Positions 46,896-54,967 of a stretch of 64,000 bases of DNA are shown here, one piece after another. A program made the position numbers and the translations under genes. The stretch's first letter is position 1. The number at the start of each line of letters is the position of its first letter. A model generated the notes under the pieces. The model was not told the DNA's origin. It made no database searches and was given only the letters and a program-made list of their open reading frames with translations. The stretch comes from Rhizobium sp. 18065 (GTDB lineage: Bacteria > Pseudomonadota > Alphaproteobacteria > Rhizobiales > Rhizobiaceae): the NCBI RefSeq assembly GCF_902706095.1, contig NZ_CACSJP010000001.1, forward strand, positions 868,001 to 932,000. The letters run 5' to 3'.

Positions 46896-47596
46896 ACCGG
46901 TGCCGCCTTTGCGGTGGCATTGGCCCAGCCGCTCGTCCACACCGCACGCAAACGGTCGCCTTCGCCCTTGAAGAAGCGTTCCTGCGTCACGCATTGCGCG
47001 ATGCGTTCGCTGCGGAAATTGCGGATCGCCTGCCGCAACTCGCACCAGGCGACCAGATTGACTGATTCCGCATAGTAGATCAGCGCCAGCGGCTTGATCA
47101 TCCGGCGGCTGGCCTCGCCTCGATCGTCGCGATAGTCGATCCGCAGCACCTGTTCGTTGCGTATCGCTGTTCGCACCTGTTCCAGCTCGAAATCTTTAGG
47201 CATCTGCGGCGGCGAGCCCCAGGCATACAGCGTGGCGGATTGCAGGCTTCGCCGCAGGGGGTCCGGCACGGCGCCGGCGATCTTCCGGTTCACCGATTCC
47301 GCCGAGCGCCTGAGCGAAGTGTCGCCGCTGCGCTCGAGCATCTGCAGCCCGAGCATGATCGCTTCCGTTTCCTCCACTGTGAACATCAGCGGTGGAAGGT
47401 CGAAGCCGGGCCGCAGGATATAGCCCAGTCCACGTTCCCCCTCGATCGGCACGCGCATCGCCTGCAGCGCGGCGATGTCGCGGTAGATCGACCGCACGGT
47501 GACTTCCAGCTGGTCGGCGATGATCTGCGCCGTCACCGCTGCGCGGGAAAGCTTGAGGATCTGGATGATCTCGAACAGCCGCGATGCCTTGCGCAT
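46892..47596 (-). CDS. WYL-domain (YafY-type) transcriptional regulator
   Basis: A 234-residue regulator. The N-terminal HTH_11 domain is AAVTAQIIADQLEVTVRSIY with RDIAALQAMRVPIEGERGLG. The WYL domain follows with LRIDYRDDRGEASRRMIKPL and VNLVAWCELRQAIRNFRSER. WYL domains bind ligands or nucleic acids and act in stress and phage-related regulation. It is divergent from lysE, with a 9-bp inverted repeat between them that it may bind. The WYL-lysE pairing suggests control of the exporter. Confidence 0.87.
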   Translation of the reverse strand: MRKASRLFEIIQILKLSRAAVTAQIIADQLEVTVRSIYRDIAALQAMRVPIEGERGLGYILRPGFDLPPLMFTVEETEAIMLGLQMLERSGDTSLRRSAESVNRKIAGAVPDPLRRSLQSATLYAWGSPPQMPKDFELEQVRTAIRNEQVLRIDYRDDRGEASRRMIKPLALIYYAESVNLVAWCELRQAIRNFRSERIAQCVTQERFFKGEGDRLRAVWTSGWANATAKAAPV

Positions 47597-47612
47597 TTAA
47601 CCCTCTGTGTCT

Positions 47613-47636
47613 CTCCTGACACAATGCTGTCAGGAG
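47613..47636. promoter_or_regulatory. Inverted repeat between the WYL regulator and lysE
   Basis: CTCCTGACA (47613-47621) and TGTCAGGAG (47628-47636) are a perfect 9-bp inverted repeat with a 6-base spacer, 17 bp from the WYL start and about 80 bp from lysE. A second small palindrome TTATC-TGA-GATAA lies at 47667-47679. This is a candidate operator for the divergent pair. Confidence 0.6.
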
Positions 47637-47717
47637 CTCCTCTGTATGCAGAGCATAACAAGCTGATTATCTGAGATAAAAAACTTATACGCTGATTTTC
47701 GTACCGAGGATACTGAC

Positions 47718-48347
47718 ATGAGTTATGCCGAAAATCTCTGGCTTTTTCTTCTGCTGCTGACGGGCATAGTCATCGTGCCCGGAATGGACATGATCTATGT
47801 ACTGGCAAGCGCTCTTTCCGGCGGCAAGCGCGCCGGGCTGGCCGCAACCGGCGGGATGATGGCCGGCGGGGCAATCCACACCGTCTTTGGTACTCTGGGC
47901 ACCGGCGCGCTGGTGGCGCTGGTCCCCCAGCTTTTTACCCCGCTGCTGATCGTAGGTGCCGGTTACATGATCTGGATAGGCCTATCGCTGGTCCGCAGTT
48001 CCATCACCGTCGGCGCTGTCGAGACCGGTGCTACAAGGCGTCTTTCATCGACATTCGGTCAGGCCCTTGTCACCTGTCTGCTCAATCCCAAGGCCTATCT
48101 CTTCGTGGTTGCCGTCTATCCGCAATTCCTCAGGCCGCAATATGGATCGCTGCTGATGCAGGGCGCGGTGATGGGACTGATGACCATGGCTGTGCAGGGC
48201 CTGGTCTACGGCAGCGTTGCTCTCGCAGGCCATGGCGCCCGCCATACACTGGTGGAAAATCCCGGTTTGACCAAGGCCATTGGCCGCAGCGCCGGCCTGT
48301 TGCTGATTGCCGCCGCCATCTTCACCCTGGCACATGAACTATGGTAG
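47718..48347 (+). CDS. LysE family translocator
   Basis: A 209-residue exporter of the LysE/RhtB family with about six membrane helices. The N-terminal signature LTGIVIVPGMDMIYVLASAL is followed by the GGKRAGLAATGGMMAGGAIH motif, then VTCLLNPKAYLFVVAVYPQF. Members export lysine, threonine, homoserine or other small molecules; the substrate here is unknown. It starts 122 bp from the divergent WYL regulator. Confidence 0.88.
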   Translation: MSYAENLWLFLLLLTGIVIVPGMDMIYVLASALSGGKRAGLAATGGMMAGGAIHTVFGTLGTGALVALVPQLFTPLLIVGAGYMIWIGLSLVRSSITVGAVETGATRRLSSTFGQALVTCLLNPKAYLFVVAVYPQFLRPQYGSLLMQGAVMGLMTMAVQGLVYGSVALAGHGARHTLVENPGLTKAIGRSAGLLLIAAAIFTLAHELW

Positions 48348-48397
48348 CGCGTACTTGCCCGGCATGTATTGGATTGGCTGTTCGGCATGCTAATCTG

Positions 48398-48414
48398 TCA
48401 TCAATATCAGATGA
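48398..48414. repeat. Short inverted repeat upstream of cytochrome c'
   Basis: TCATC (48398-48402) and GATGA (48410-48414) flank AATATCA, about 120 bp before the cytochrome c' gene. It may be a regulator site, but the arms are short. Confidence 0.3.
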
Positions 48415-48532
48415 TTGACGCTCTGTTGCGTTATCACCGCTTTGTGACTTCATTCCCTCGATCCAAACCTGCAAACATTCCCATGCTCGAAGCCAACGTC
48501 GGTCCGCCGGCAAACTCCGTGGGAGAATGGGA

Positions 48533-48976
48533 ATGAAGTTGAGACTCGTTTTGACGGCCGCAGCGGCGATCTGTCTTGGCGTGACGGTGGCCATCGCGGC
48601 GGGTGAGCCGCAGGTCGTCCGTCAGGAGATGATGAAGAAGACCGGCGGCGCCATGGGTGCCCTGGCGGCGATTGCCAAGGGTGAGAAGCCTTTCGATGCC
48701 GAGGTCGTAAAGGCCTCGCTGACCACCATGGTCGAGGTCGGAAAGACATTCCCCGACCAGTTCCCGGCCGGCTCCGAGACCGGTCTGGAAACGGAAGCCA
48801 GCCCGAAGATCTGGGAAAACATGGAAGACTTCAAGACGAAGTCGATGGCTTTGGCGACTGCCGCGGAAGCGCAACTCGCCGCTCTGCCGGTCGATCAGGC
48901 TGGCGTCGGTGCCGTGATGAAGGCCGTCGGCGGAGCCTGCGGCACCTGTCACGAGACCTACCGCTTGAAGAAATAA
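48533..48976 (+). CDS. Cytochrome c' (class II c-type cytochrome)
   Basis: A 147-residue periplasmic cytochrome. The signal peptide is residues 1-22. The mature part is a four-helix bundle with the heme site GGACGTCHETYR close to the C-terminus, which is diagnostic for class II cytochromes. These bind NO and CO and are linked to nitric oxide tolerance and electron transfer. Start candidates ATG 48527 and 48533 differ by two residues; 48533 has better spacing from GGGAG. A stem-loop with a T-tract follows, before the diheme cytochrome gene. Confidence 0.9.
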   Translation: MKLRLVLTAAAAICLGVTVAIAAGEPQVVRQEMMKKTGGAMGALAAIAKGEKPFDAEVVKASLTTMVEVGKTFPDQFPAGSETGLETEASPKIWENMEDFKTKSMALATAAEAQLAALPVDQAGVGAVMKAVGGACGTCHETYRLKK

Positions 48977-48985
48977 GCATCTGGC

Positions 48986-49010
48986 GCGCCCGGTGGGTCA
49001 CCTGCCGGGC
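48986..49010 (+). terminator. Terminator-like hairpin after cytochrome c'
   Basis: CGCCCGG (48986-48992) and CCGGGCG (49004-49010) form a 7-bp stem, extendable inside by GGT/ACC, followed by ACTTTCCGTTTT. It may give partial read-through into the diheme cytochrome gene, which starts 54 bp later. Confidence 0.65.
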
Positions 49011-49063
49011 GACTTTCCGTTTTGGCTCGGCTGCGGGCCGCCTGTTTCTTGCGGAGGCGCTGG

Positions 49064-49981
49064 ATGGTTTCGAAATGGCTCAAGGGTCTGGTGGGCCTGC
49101 CGGTGATGGGTGCTCTGGGTGTGGGCGGATTTCTCGTCGTCACCGCGCCGGCGCGGCAGGATGCGTCCGTCTGGGCCGGGCTCGGCGAGCCTGATCTGAC
49201 GCATGGCCGCGAGGTGTTCTTTGCCGGAGGCTGCACAAGTTGTCATACGCCTGCCGGAAGCGCCGGCGATGCGCGTCTGATCCTGTCGGGCGGCGCGCCG
49301 ATCCACAGCCCGTTCGGCACCTTCCATGCGCCCAACATCTCCAGCAGCCAGACGGCCGGCATCGGCGGCTGGACACTTGCCGAATTCGGCGATGCCATGA
49401 CCCGTGGCGTTGGACGCCGGGGCGAACATTTGTATCCATCCTTCCCCTACGGCTCCTATGCGCGCATGTCGGCGAAGGACGTCAACGACCTGTTCGGCTT
49501 CATCAAGACGCTGCCGGCGAGCGAGGCCGTGGCCCCGGCGCATGAGTTGCCGTTCCCCTTCAATATCCGCCTGTCCCTGGGCGGCTGGAAATTTCTCTAT
49601 TTTACCGACGAGCCGCGCGTTGCGTTGACCGACGCCAGCGACATGGTCAGGCGGGGCCAGTATCTGGTCGAAGGCCCCGGCCATTGCGGCGAATGCCACA
49701 CCCCGCGCGATATGCTCGGTGGTTTCAGGAGCGGCCAGTGGTTGGCCGGCGGTCCCAATCCGGAAGGCGAGGGCACCATCCCCAACATCACGCCCGGCTC
49801 GAAGAGCATCGGTTCCTGGAGCGAGGCGGATATCGCAAGCTATCTCGAAACCGGCTTCACCCCGGAATTCGACAGCGTCGGCGGCACGATGGTCGAGGTA
49901 CAGAAGAACATGGCCGAACTGCCCGCCAGCGATAGAGAGGCGATTGCCGCCTATCTCAAGGCCATCCCCGCCGTGCAATAG
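49064..49981 (+). CDS. Diheme c-type cytochrome
   Basis: A 305-residue exported cytochrome with two heme c sites, GGCTSCHTPAG (about residue 60) and GHCGECHTPRD (about 210). An N-terminal helix (residues about 8-28) acts as signal or anchor. FHAPNISSSQTAGIGGWTLA and IPNITPGSKSIGSWSEADIA are the axial-ligand-type repeats seen in cytochrome subunits of alcohol and gluconate dehydrogenases. The dehydrogenase partner is not nearby, so its electron donor is unknown. ATG 49064 follows GGAGG. It probably works with the adjacent cytochrome c'. Confidence 0.88.
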   Translation: MVSKWLKGLVGLPVMGALGVGGFLVVTAPARQDASVWAGLGEPDLTHGREVFFAGGCTSCHTPAGSAGDARLILSGGAPIHSPFGTFHAPNISSSQTAGIGGWTLAEFGDAMTRGVGRRGEHLYPSFPYGSYARMSAKDVNDLFGFIKTLPASEAVAPAHELPFPFNIRLSLGGWKFLYFTDEPRVALTDASDMVRRGQYLVEGPGHCGECHTPRDMLGGFRSGQWLAGGPNPEGEGTIPNITPGSKSIGSWSEADIASYLETGFTPEFDSVGGTMVEVQKNMAELPASDREAIAAYLKAIPAVQ

Positions 49982-50104
49982 TGGCGGGCGGTATCGGGCG
50001 CCACGCACCTTTCCGCGCTCCGCAGCGAATTGAAATCGTCGCCTCAAGCATCGCGCAAGCCTGCGCCGTCATCATGCACTCCTCGAAATGACTTCGGAGG
50101 AACC

Positions 50105-50329
50105 ATGAGCATCGAACGTCGGCGGATGGAATCGGCAATCCGCTCGCTGCTCGACAACTATCCCGATCCCGCCCTGCATCACTGGGTGGACGAGACGGTG
50201 CGTGCCTTTGAAAGACGTCTTTCGGCGATTGTCGATCCGCGCGAGCGCGATCATGCCCAGCAGGCGGCGCTTATCCTGATCAAGACCACCCTGCAAAAAT
50301 GGTCGGAAAAGCCGCCCGTGCGCCATTGA
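50105..50329 (+). CDS. Small conserved-looking protein, unknown function
   Basis: A 74-residue cytosolic protein that I do not recognise. It is highly charged and predicted helical: MESAIRSLLDNYPDPALHHW and VDETVRAFERRLSAIVDPRE. ATG 50105 is preceded by a strong GGAGG with a five-base spacer, which supports it as a real gene. There is no signal peptide, cysteine or membrane segment. It follows the cytochromes by 120 bp and is convergent with the 178-residue gene. Confidence 0.65.
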   Translation: MSIERRRMESAIRSLLDNYPDPALHHWVDETVRAFERRLSAIVDPRERDHAQQAALILIKTTLQKWSEKPPVRH

Positions 50330-50377
50330 GGCTGGCGGTCCGCTAGCGGCTTTCCCGACCGCATGTGTGATCAGGCC

Positions 50378-50914
50378 TTATCCGGCTGCGCTGCGGGAAT
50401 CCCGCTTTGCCTGTGCCACCGCGGCCGCCGACCGTAGCCGCCCACGCTCTGCCGGGCGGACAAGGCTCTTGTAGCGTTTGGATTCGATCGCCCGCATGCC
50501 GGCATGCGCATGGCGCGAATTGTAGCTCTCGTCGCGCTCGACCTTGGCGCTCTGCTTCAGGGCCAGGGCAGCGCGCATGTTTTCGACCAGTTGCACCTGG
50601 CCCTGCATCTTCTGCCGGCGCGCATGTTCGCCATTCAGACGGCGCATGCTCATGGCCAGGATTTCGAGCTTGCCTCTTGTGCCGACATCCTTCCTGACCG
50701 GCTCCGCGCCTTTTGCCGCAGCCTTTCCGCGCAATTCGCGGGTCTGCCGATGCGCCTCGGTCTGGGCACGGTTGCGTCTATCGCGAACCTGTTTGAGCAG
50801 TTTGGTCAGATCGGCATCGTTCAACTGTTGAACCGCCGGGTGGTGGGACTGCTGAACCAGATGCCATTCCTCCTCGGTCAGCAACCGCTCTTCCTGTTTG
50901 CGCGAAATCGCCAT
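50378..50914 (-). CDS. Basic helical protein, unknown function
   Basis: A 178-residue very basic, Arg/Lys/Gln-rich protein. The N-terminal half reads MAISRKQEERLLTEEEWHLV and LTKLLKQVRDRRNRAQTEAH; later MSMRRLNGEHARRQKMQGQV and a strongly basic tail ending AQAKRDSRSAAG. It looks helical and possibly nucleic-acid-binding. I recognise no named domain. ATG 50914 follows GGAGGAGG. Its long promoter region (215 bp) contains a degenerate FNR-like site I do not count. Confidence 0.65.
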   Translation of the reverse strand: MAISRKQEERLLTEEEWHLVQQSHHPAVQQLNDADLTKLLKQVRDRRNRAQTEAHRQTRELRGKAAAKGAEPVRKDVGTRGKLEILAMSMRRLNGEHARRQKMQGQVQLVENMRAALALKQSAKVERDESYNSRHAHAGMRAIESKRYKSLVRPAERGRLRSAAAVAQAKRDSRSAAG

Positions 50915-51129
50915 GTACGCCTCCTCCGTTTTGTTGTCGTGTCGTTGATCCAGATGTTTGAAATGGGGGACAGGTCGGCGTTCGACCGATGACGCATCAC
51001 AAGGCCTCGGTTGAGCGCCGTCACGCATGCTGCACGGCTTTGAGCCCTGCAGGTCAAACATACGCTTGCCCGACGCCCTCGACAAGAATGCCGCGTGACT
51101 GACCAATGTGCCGAAACGTCGCGAAAGGG

Positions 51130-51690
51130 TCAGGCGTCTGTGGCAGGCTGGTCCGGCACCGGCGGATAAAAGCGCAGCGCCACCCGCGCCTGAGACAGGC
51201 GGCGGTGGAGCCTTGCCTGTTCCCGCAGCGGCCAGGATTCGTAAAGCAGGATGTTCAGCGGATGCCAGAGGGCAACCCATCCGACGATAATGGCGCCTTC
51301 TTCGAGGAAATGCGAGATCCGCCCATAGGATGTCAGCGCAGAGACGGCCTGACCGAAGACGAGACACAGGGCAAGCACGGCGAGCCCGAGCAACAGAGCC
51401 CGTCGCCCGGTGCGCAGAAGCTCGCGCAACTGGTGTTCGACGACCCCGTGACTGTAGAGGAAATAGTTTGAAATCGCCCGATCAAGGCCTTGGACCTCAG
51501 CCTTTGACGCGGATTCTTCGGGCAGATGAACCGTGATCCGGATCGGCTGCGTCTTCGGCATCAGGCTTGCGTGCCGGGTGATGTACTCGATGGCATCCTG
51601 CGACAGTTCCCGGTCCCTGAACGGATAGGGATCGAGCGTTTCGAAGATCTGGGAAACGTGATCAAGGCGCATTTCCACGGCATCATCCAT
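51130..51690 (-). CDS. Two-helix membrane protein, unknown function
   Basis: A 186-residue protein. The N-terminal 90 residues are soluble (MRLDHVSQIFETLDPYPFRD, PIRITVHLPEESASKAEVQG), followed by two membrane helices at about 97-118 (ALLLGLAVLALCLVFGQAV) and 130-150 (EEGAIIVGWVALWHPLNILL), and a short basic cytoplasmic tail. I do not recognise the family. The start follows GGAGAGGG. It lies upstream of the 178-residue gene on the same strand, 215 bp away, and downstream of hsp20. Confidence 0.65.
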   Translation of the reverse strand: MDDAVEMRLDHVSQIFETLDPYPFRDRELSQDAIEYITRHASLMPKTQPIRITVHLPEESASKAEVQGLDRAISNYFLYSHGVVEHQLRELLRTGRRALLLGLAVLALCLVFGQAVSALTSYGRISHFLEEGAIIVGWVALWHPLNILLYESWPLREQARLHRRLSQARVALRFYPPVPDQPATDA

Positions 51691-51920
51691 TGCGGCCCTC
51701 TCCCTGTTTTCTCGTTCGAGAGGCTAACGCGAAGACGGCCGGATAGACCATCAATTTCTTGCTGAGCCGATGCCGGTGCCCTGCCGCCGCGGTCACGCTG
51801 CTCTTGCCCTGCCGCTGGTGCCCTGCCGCCTGTTATCGATCAAAGGCGCTCATCCGTCCGCTGCATGGGCACGTCGGCGTGCCCATGCCCAATCCATTGC
51901 CATTGCCATTGCCAGCCTGT

Positions 51921-52448
51921 TCAGGCGGCCTTGATCTCGATCTTCTTTTCACTGCTGACCGCCTCGGCCGTCTTCGGCAGCGTCACGCGCAGCAGGCCCT
52001 TGGCAAAAGTCGCTTCGATCTTGTTCCGGTCTATGCCGTCGGGCAGTGCAAAGCTCCGCTGGAACGAACCGTAGCGTCGCTCGGACAGGTGATAGTCTTT
52101 TTTGTCTTCTTTCTTCTCTTCCGATTTCTCGCCCCGGATCGTCAGGACGCCGTTGGCGACCTTCACTTCGACGCTCTTGTCGTCCATGCCGGGCAGCTCG
52201 GCCGTCACTTCGTAGAAGCCATCCTTTTCGACCATGTCGACGGCCGGCGCGACCTGCCATGGGAAGGCAGACGGATCAAGGCTGCGCAACGCCCGCGGGG
52301 CGGGCGCCCGCAACGAAAACGGATGGAAGTCGGTGAACAGCCGGTCGATCTCCTGGCGCAGCGTTTCGAGCGCCGCCCAGGGCCGATCGGTGGCCGGTGT
52401 CTGTGGATTTTCAGTGGTGATCGGAAGCTTCTTGACTGCATTATTCAT
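51921..52448 (-). CDS. Hsp20/alpha-crystallin small heat shock protein
   Basis: A 175-residue small heat shock protein, an ATP-independent holdase. The alpha-crystallin domain (about 70-170) has VDMVEKDGFYEVTAELPGMD, VKVANGVLTIRGEKSEEKKE, YGSFQRSFALPDGIDRNKIE and the C-terminal AKGLLRVTLPK. The terminal IEIKAA gives a short C-terminal extension. ATG 52448 is best spaced from GAGGAG; ATG 52454 and GTG 52457 are also in frame. An FNR/FixK box lies about 100 bp upstream, suggesting induction by low oxygen as well as by heat. Confidence 0.93.
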   Translation of the reverse strand: MNNAVKKLPITTENPQTPATDRPWAALETLRQEIDRLFTDFHPFSLRAPAPRALRSLDPSAFPWQVAPAVDMVEKDGFYEVTAELPGMDDKSVEVKVANGVLTIRGEKSEEKKEDKKDYHLSERRYGSFQRSFALPDGIDRNKIEATFAKGLLRVTLPKTAEAVSSEKKIEIKAA

Positions 52449-52549
52449 GGTCATCACTCCTCAATGATCTTGATGCCCGCAACCGTGGTTGCGCGACATC
52501 TGCCTCTCATTTTGCAATCCGATATTAGCCAAATCAGCAGCGCAGGTCA

Positions 52550-52563
52550 TTGATCACGATCAA
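52550..52563 (-). promoter_or_regulatory. FNR/FixK-type box upstream of hsp20
   Basis: TTGATCACGATCAA matches TTGAT-N4-ATCAA exactly. It lies about 100 bp upstream of the hsp20 start. It is the second perfect box in the window and has the same orientation and spacing as the one before usp. Confidence 0.7.
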
Positions 52564-52674
52564 GCGGCGGAGCATTTGGCCTTTGCGCCATTGCGTGGCC
52601 AGTGCGCGCAACGCGCCGCCGCGCTTGCAAGCGGACTATCTTCGAAAGGTCAGTTTCAGAGAAATGCTTCGACG

Positions 52675-53259
52675 TCAGCCGACGGCGCCATGCGGCAGAT
52701 GTTCATTGGCGAACACCGCGATTTCGTCTTCCGCTTCGCTGCTCCACAGACCCAGTGCCTTGAGGATCTCCATGGTGAAGGTGATCGGAGAATTGCCGGG
52801 TGCGGTGATCACCTTGTCGTCCGACACGGCCTGTGGCTGGTCGCGGTAGAGTGCGGCGCCCTGATAGGCCGGATATTTCTGGTGCGAGGCAAGGCGGTTG
52901 CCGGTATGGGCCACGTTGTTCAGGATGCCGGTCGCCGCCAGCGCGCTTGCCGCCGCGCAGATCCCGCCGAGCACTTTGCCGGCGCCGTGAAATTCGCGGG
53001 CCTTTGCGCTGAAGTCCGGCGCGGTACCTTTTTCCCAGCTCAGGCCGCCTGGAATGATCAGCGCATCGAAGGTTTCTGCGTCTATGGCATCATAGCCGAG
53101 ATCGGGCGTGACTTTCAGTCCGCCCATCGACGTGAGCGGCCGGCCATCGGGCGAAGCGGTCCTGATCTCGACGCCGAGATAGGAGCGCGCCACCGCCATC
53201 AGCAGGGCGCATTCCCAGTCGGCGAAGTCTTCGGTCAGGGCTATCGCGATACGGGTCAT
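52675..53259 (-). CDS. DJ-1/PfpI family protein
   Basis: A 194-residue DJ-1/PfpI-type alpha/beta protein: MTRIAIALTEDFADWECALL opens the fold with the conserved Glu of the nucleophile triad region, ALIIPGGLSW follows, and the nucleophile elbow is GGICAAASALAATGIL with Cys. Members are glyoxalases, deglycases or chaperones; this type resembles YoaZ/type 1 glutamine amidotransferase-like proteins. ATG 53259 is eight bases from GGGAG. The GNAT gene lies 33 bp upstream on the same strand, so they are probably an operon. Confidence 0.87.
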   Translation of the reverse strand: MTRIAIALTEDFADWECALLMAVARSYLGVEIRTASPDGRPLTSMGGLKVTPDLGYDAIDAETFDALIIPGGLSWEKGTAPDFSAKAREFHGAGKVLGGICAAASALAATGILNNVAHTGNRLASHQKYPAYQGAALYRDQPQAVSDDKVITAPGNSPITFTMEILKALGLWSSEAEDEIAVFANEHLPHGAVG

Positions 53260-53292
53260 CGGCATGTCTCCCTGCGGCTTGGCATCCACCTG

Positions 53293-53781
53293 TTACGACA
53301 GGCGTTGAATGTAGCGCATGCCGGTCACCGGGCGCGGTACGAAATCCATATGCTCGTAGAACCGATGCGCCGCCACATTGCCGGTCGCTGCGCCAACCGA
53401 AAGGTAGTCGCAGCCGGACTGTACGGCGATATCGCGGGCGCGGGCAACCAGGTGCTGGCCGATGCCGTTGCCGCGCTGGCCATCACGGACGAACAGATGA
53501 TGCAGATCCATGCCGCGCTTGCCTTCGTCAGCCCTGTAGAGCGGTACGAGAATGGCGTAGCCGATCAGGCCTTCGCCGCCATCGGCAACCAAGGCGGTGA
53601 TCCAGGGCAGGGCGCCGAACAGGTCGCGCTCCAGCACGTCCGCGGTCATCGCGGAGGCATCGCCGTGGTGGGCGGCAAGGGCGGTAATCATGTCATTGAG
53701 CTGCGGCAGATCCTGGCGCCGGGCATGGCGGATCACCACGACGGGCGGGCGCGGCAGTGTTGTTTCAGTATCTTCGGTCAT
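53293..53781 (-). CDS. GNAT family N-acetyltransferase
   Basis: A 162-residue acetyltransferase using acetyl-CoA. VVIRHARRQDLPQLNDMITA is the N-terminal strand-helix, LIGYAILVPLYRADEGKRGM the central strands, and LFVRDGQRGNGIGQHLVARA the acetyl-CoA pyrophosphate-binding motif (R/Q-x2-G-x-G/A). YLSVGAATGNVAAHRFYEHM follows. The acceptor is unknown; the SAT-like C-terminus hints at an amine. It is upstream of the DJ-1 gene in a likely two-gene operon. Confidence 0.88.
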   Translation of the reverse strand: MTEDTETTLPRPPVVVIRHARRQDLPQLNDMITALAAHHGDASAMTADVLERDLFGALPWITALVADGGEGLIGYAILVPLYRADEGKRGMDLHHLFVRDGQRGNGIGQHLVARARDIAVQSGCDYLSVGAATGNVAAHRFYEHMDFVPRPVTGMRYIQRLS

Positions 53782-53838
53782 GTTTCGCTTCCCTTTTTTG
53801 ATGTGCCGTCAGGGGAAGCTGCGTTTTTTAAACAACAA

Positions 53839-53856
53839 GGCCGCCTGACGGCGGCC
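53839..53856 (-). terminator. Stem-loop after the cupin gene
   Basis: GGCCGCC (53839-53845) and GGCGGCC (53850-53856) form a 7-bp stem with loop TGAC. Read on the minus strand it is followed by TTGTTGTTT, so it may end the cupin-merR transcript from about 140 bp upstream. The distance makes this uncertain. Confidence 0.55.
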
Positions 53857-53992
53857 TGTTGACAAAGTGATCTGTCGAGCCGCCGGTTACCGGTAGGCCC
53901 AAAAATACGTGCAGGAGATGGTTGCGCGTGCGTCGATCATAAAAATTGAAATGCGCCGATTTCAATCGGTTGTCAATGGCGATCCCTGTGGA

Positions 53993-54451
53993 TCACCTCT
54001 TCAACACGTTCCCCGCTTTGTCGGTCAGCCGCTTGTCGAATTTCACCTTGGTTAGCAGCATGTCCTTCCGGGTATAGTGCACCACGTCATCCGGCGAGCG
54101 GGTGCCGACGACGAGGTAGCTGGCGTCTGCCTCAGAACGGTTCTCCAGACAATGGCCGACGGCGGTGCCGGCCTTGAAGGTCGCCGCATCGCCCGCCTGC
54201 ATTTCGGTCGCGTCATCACCTTCGATCAGCGTTACCCGGCCGGAGACCACGAAGATGAATTCGTCTTCGCGCTCGTGCCAGTGTTGGTGCGACGAGCGCG
54301 AACCCGGCGGCAGGGTCTCCAGAAAGGCGCCGAATTGCGTCAGGCTGCCGGCATCGCTGAGAAGGCGTGCCGAATAGGGGCCAAGCTCGGCGTTGATGCC
54401 CTCGGCCTTGCCTTCTTCAAGCGCTGCGTCCTGTTGTTTGATCACCGGCAT
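53993..54451 (-). CDS. Cupin domain protein
   Basis: A 152-residue cupin. The metal-binding motif 1 is SSHQHWHEREDEFIFVVSGR and motif 2 lies around AGTAVGHCLENRSEADASYL. The two histidines and Glu of motif 1 are present. Small cupins of this type are often annotated as isomerases or regulators of unknown ligand. The stop-to-start distance from the upstream merR gene is 21 bp on the same strand, so the two may be co-transcribed. Confidence 0.85.
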   Translation of the reverse strand: MPVIKQQDAALEEGKAEGINAELGPYSARLLSDAGSLTQFGAFLETLPPGSRSSHQHWHEREDEFIFVVSGRVTLIEGDDATEMQAGDAATFKAGTAVGHCLENRSEADASYLVVGTRSPDDVVHYTRKDMLLTKVKFDKRLTDKAGNVLKR

Positions 54452-54472
54452 TCAGTCTCCCTCCCATTTACC

Positions 54473-54886
54473 TCAATGTTCGTGTTCGCAAAGTCCGTGG
54501 TCGGACAGCGCCCGGATGACATAACAATCGCCAACGGTATGGCCCTCGCAATGAGAGACGATACGGGTCAGTTCGTCTTCGAGCTTGCGCAGCTTGGCGA
54601 TCTTGTCGCGCACGTCGGCCAGTTGTTCGCGGGCGATCTGGTCGGCCGTACCGCAAGGCTCTTCCGGATGGCGGCTCAGCGTCAGAAGCTCGCGGATAGC
54701 CTCGATCGGGAAGCCGAGATCACGCGCATGACGGATAAAGGCCAGCCGGTCCAGTTCGGCTTTTTCATAGCGTCGCTGGTTGCCCTCGGTGCGGTCGGGC
54801 GCAGAGATCAAGCCCATCTGCTCATAGTAGCGGATGGTCGGCACCTTGACGCCCGTGCGGCGGGACAGATCACCAATCGAATACAT
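54473..54886 (-). CDS. MerR-family metal-responsive regulator
   Basis: A 137-residue MerR protein. The winged helix-turn-helix is YSIGDLSRRTGVKVPTIRYY followed by EQMGLISAPDRTEGNQRRYE; the long dimerisation helix contains the conserved cysteine of HPEEPCGTADQI. The C-terminal loop SHCEGHTVGDCYVI plus LCEHEH supplies further cysteines and histidines, the pattern of Zn/Cd/Pb sensors such as ZntR and CadR. It lies divergent from a CDF metal transporter, with a 19-bp-spacer promoter between them, and should activate that gene. Confidence 0.9.
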   Translation of the reverse strand: MYSIGDLSRRTGVKVPTIRYYEQMGLISAPDRTEGNQRRYEKAELDRLAFIRHARDLGFPIEAIRELLTLSRHPEEPCGTADQIAREQLADVRDKIAKLRKLEDELTRIVSHCEGHTVGDCYVIRALSDHGLCEHEH

Positions 54887-54900
54887 CGGTAAAAAACCTC

Positions 54901-54931
54901 TTGAACCTCTAGTCGCTATAGATCCTAGAAA
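54901..54931 (+). promoter_or_regulatory. MerR-type promoter/operator for the CDF transporter
   Basis: TTGAAC (54901-54906) and TAGAAA (54926-54931) are 19 bp apart, longer than the normal 17 bp, which is the hallmark of promoters unwound by MerR-type activators. A partial dyad TCTA-N7-TAGA (54908-54922) is centred in the spacer. Confidence 0.65.
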
Positions 54932-54967
54932 GGATGCAGGACGAGATCAAGCAGGAAAGGAAATCGC

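Noticed and set aside
50945..50958. FNR-like sequence TTGATCCAGATGTT upstream of the 178-residue gene
   Set aside because: Only the left half matches TTGAT-N4-ATCAA; the right half has three mismatches.
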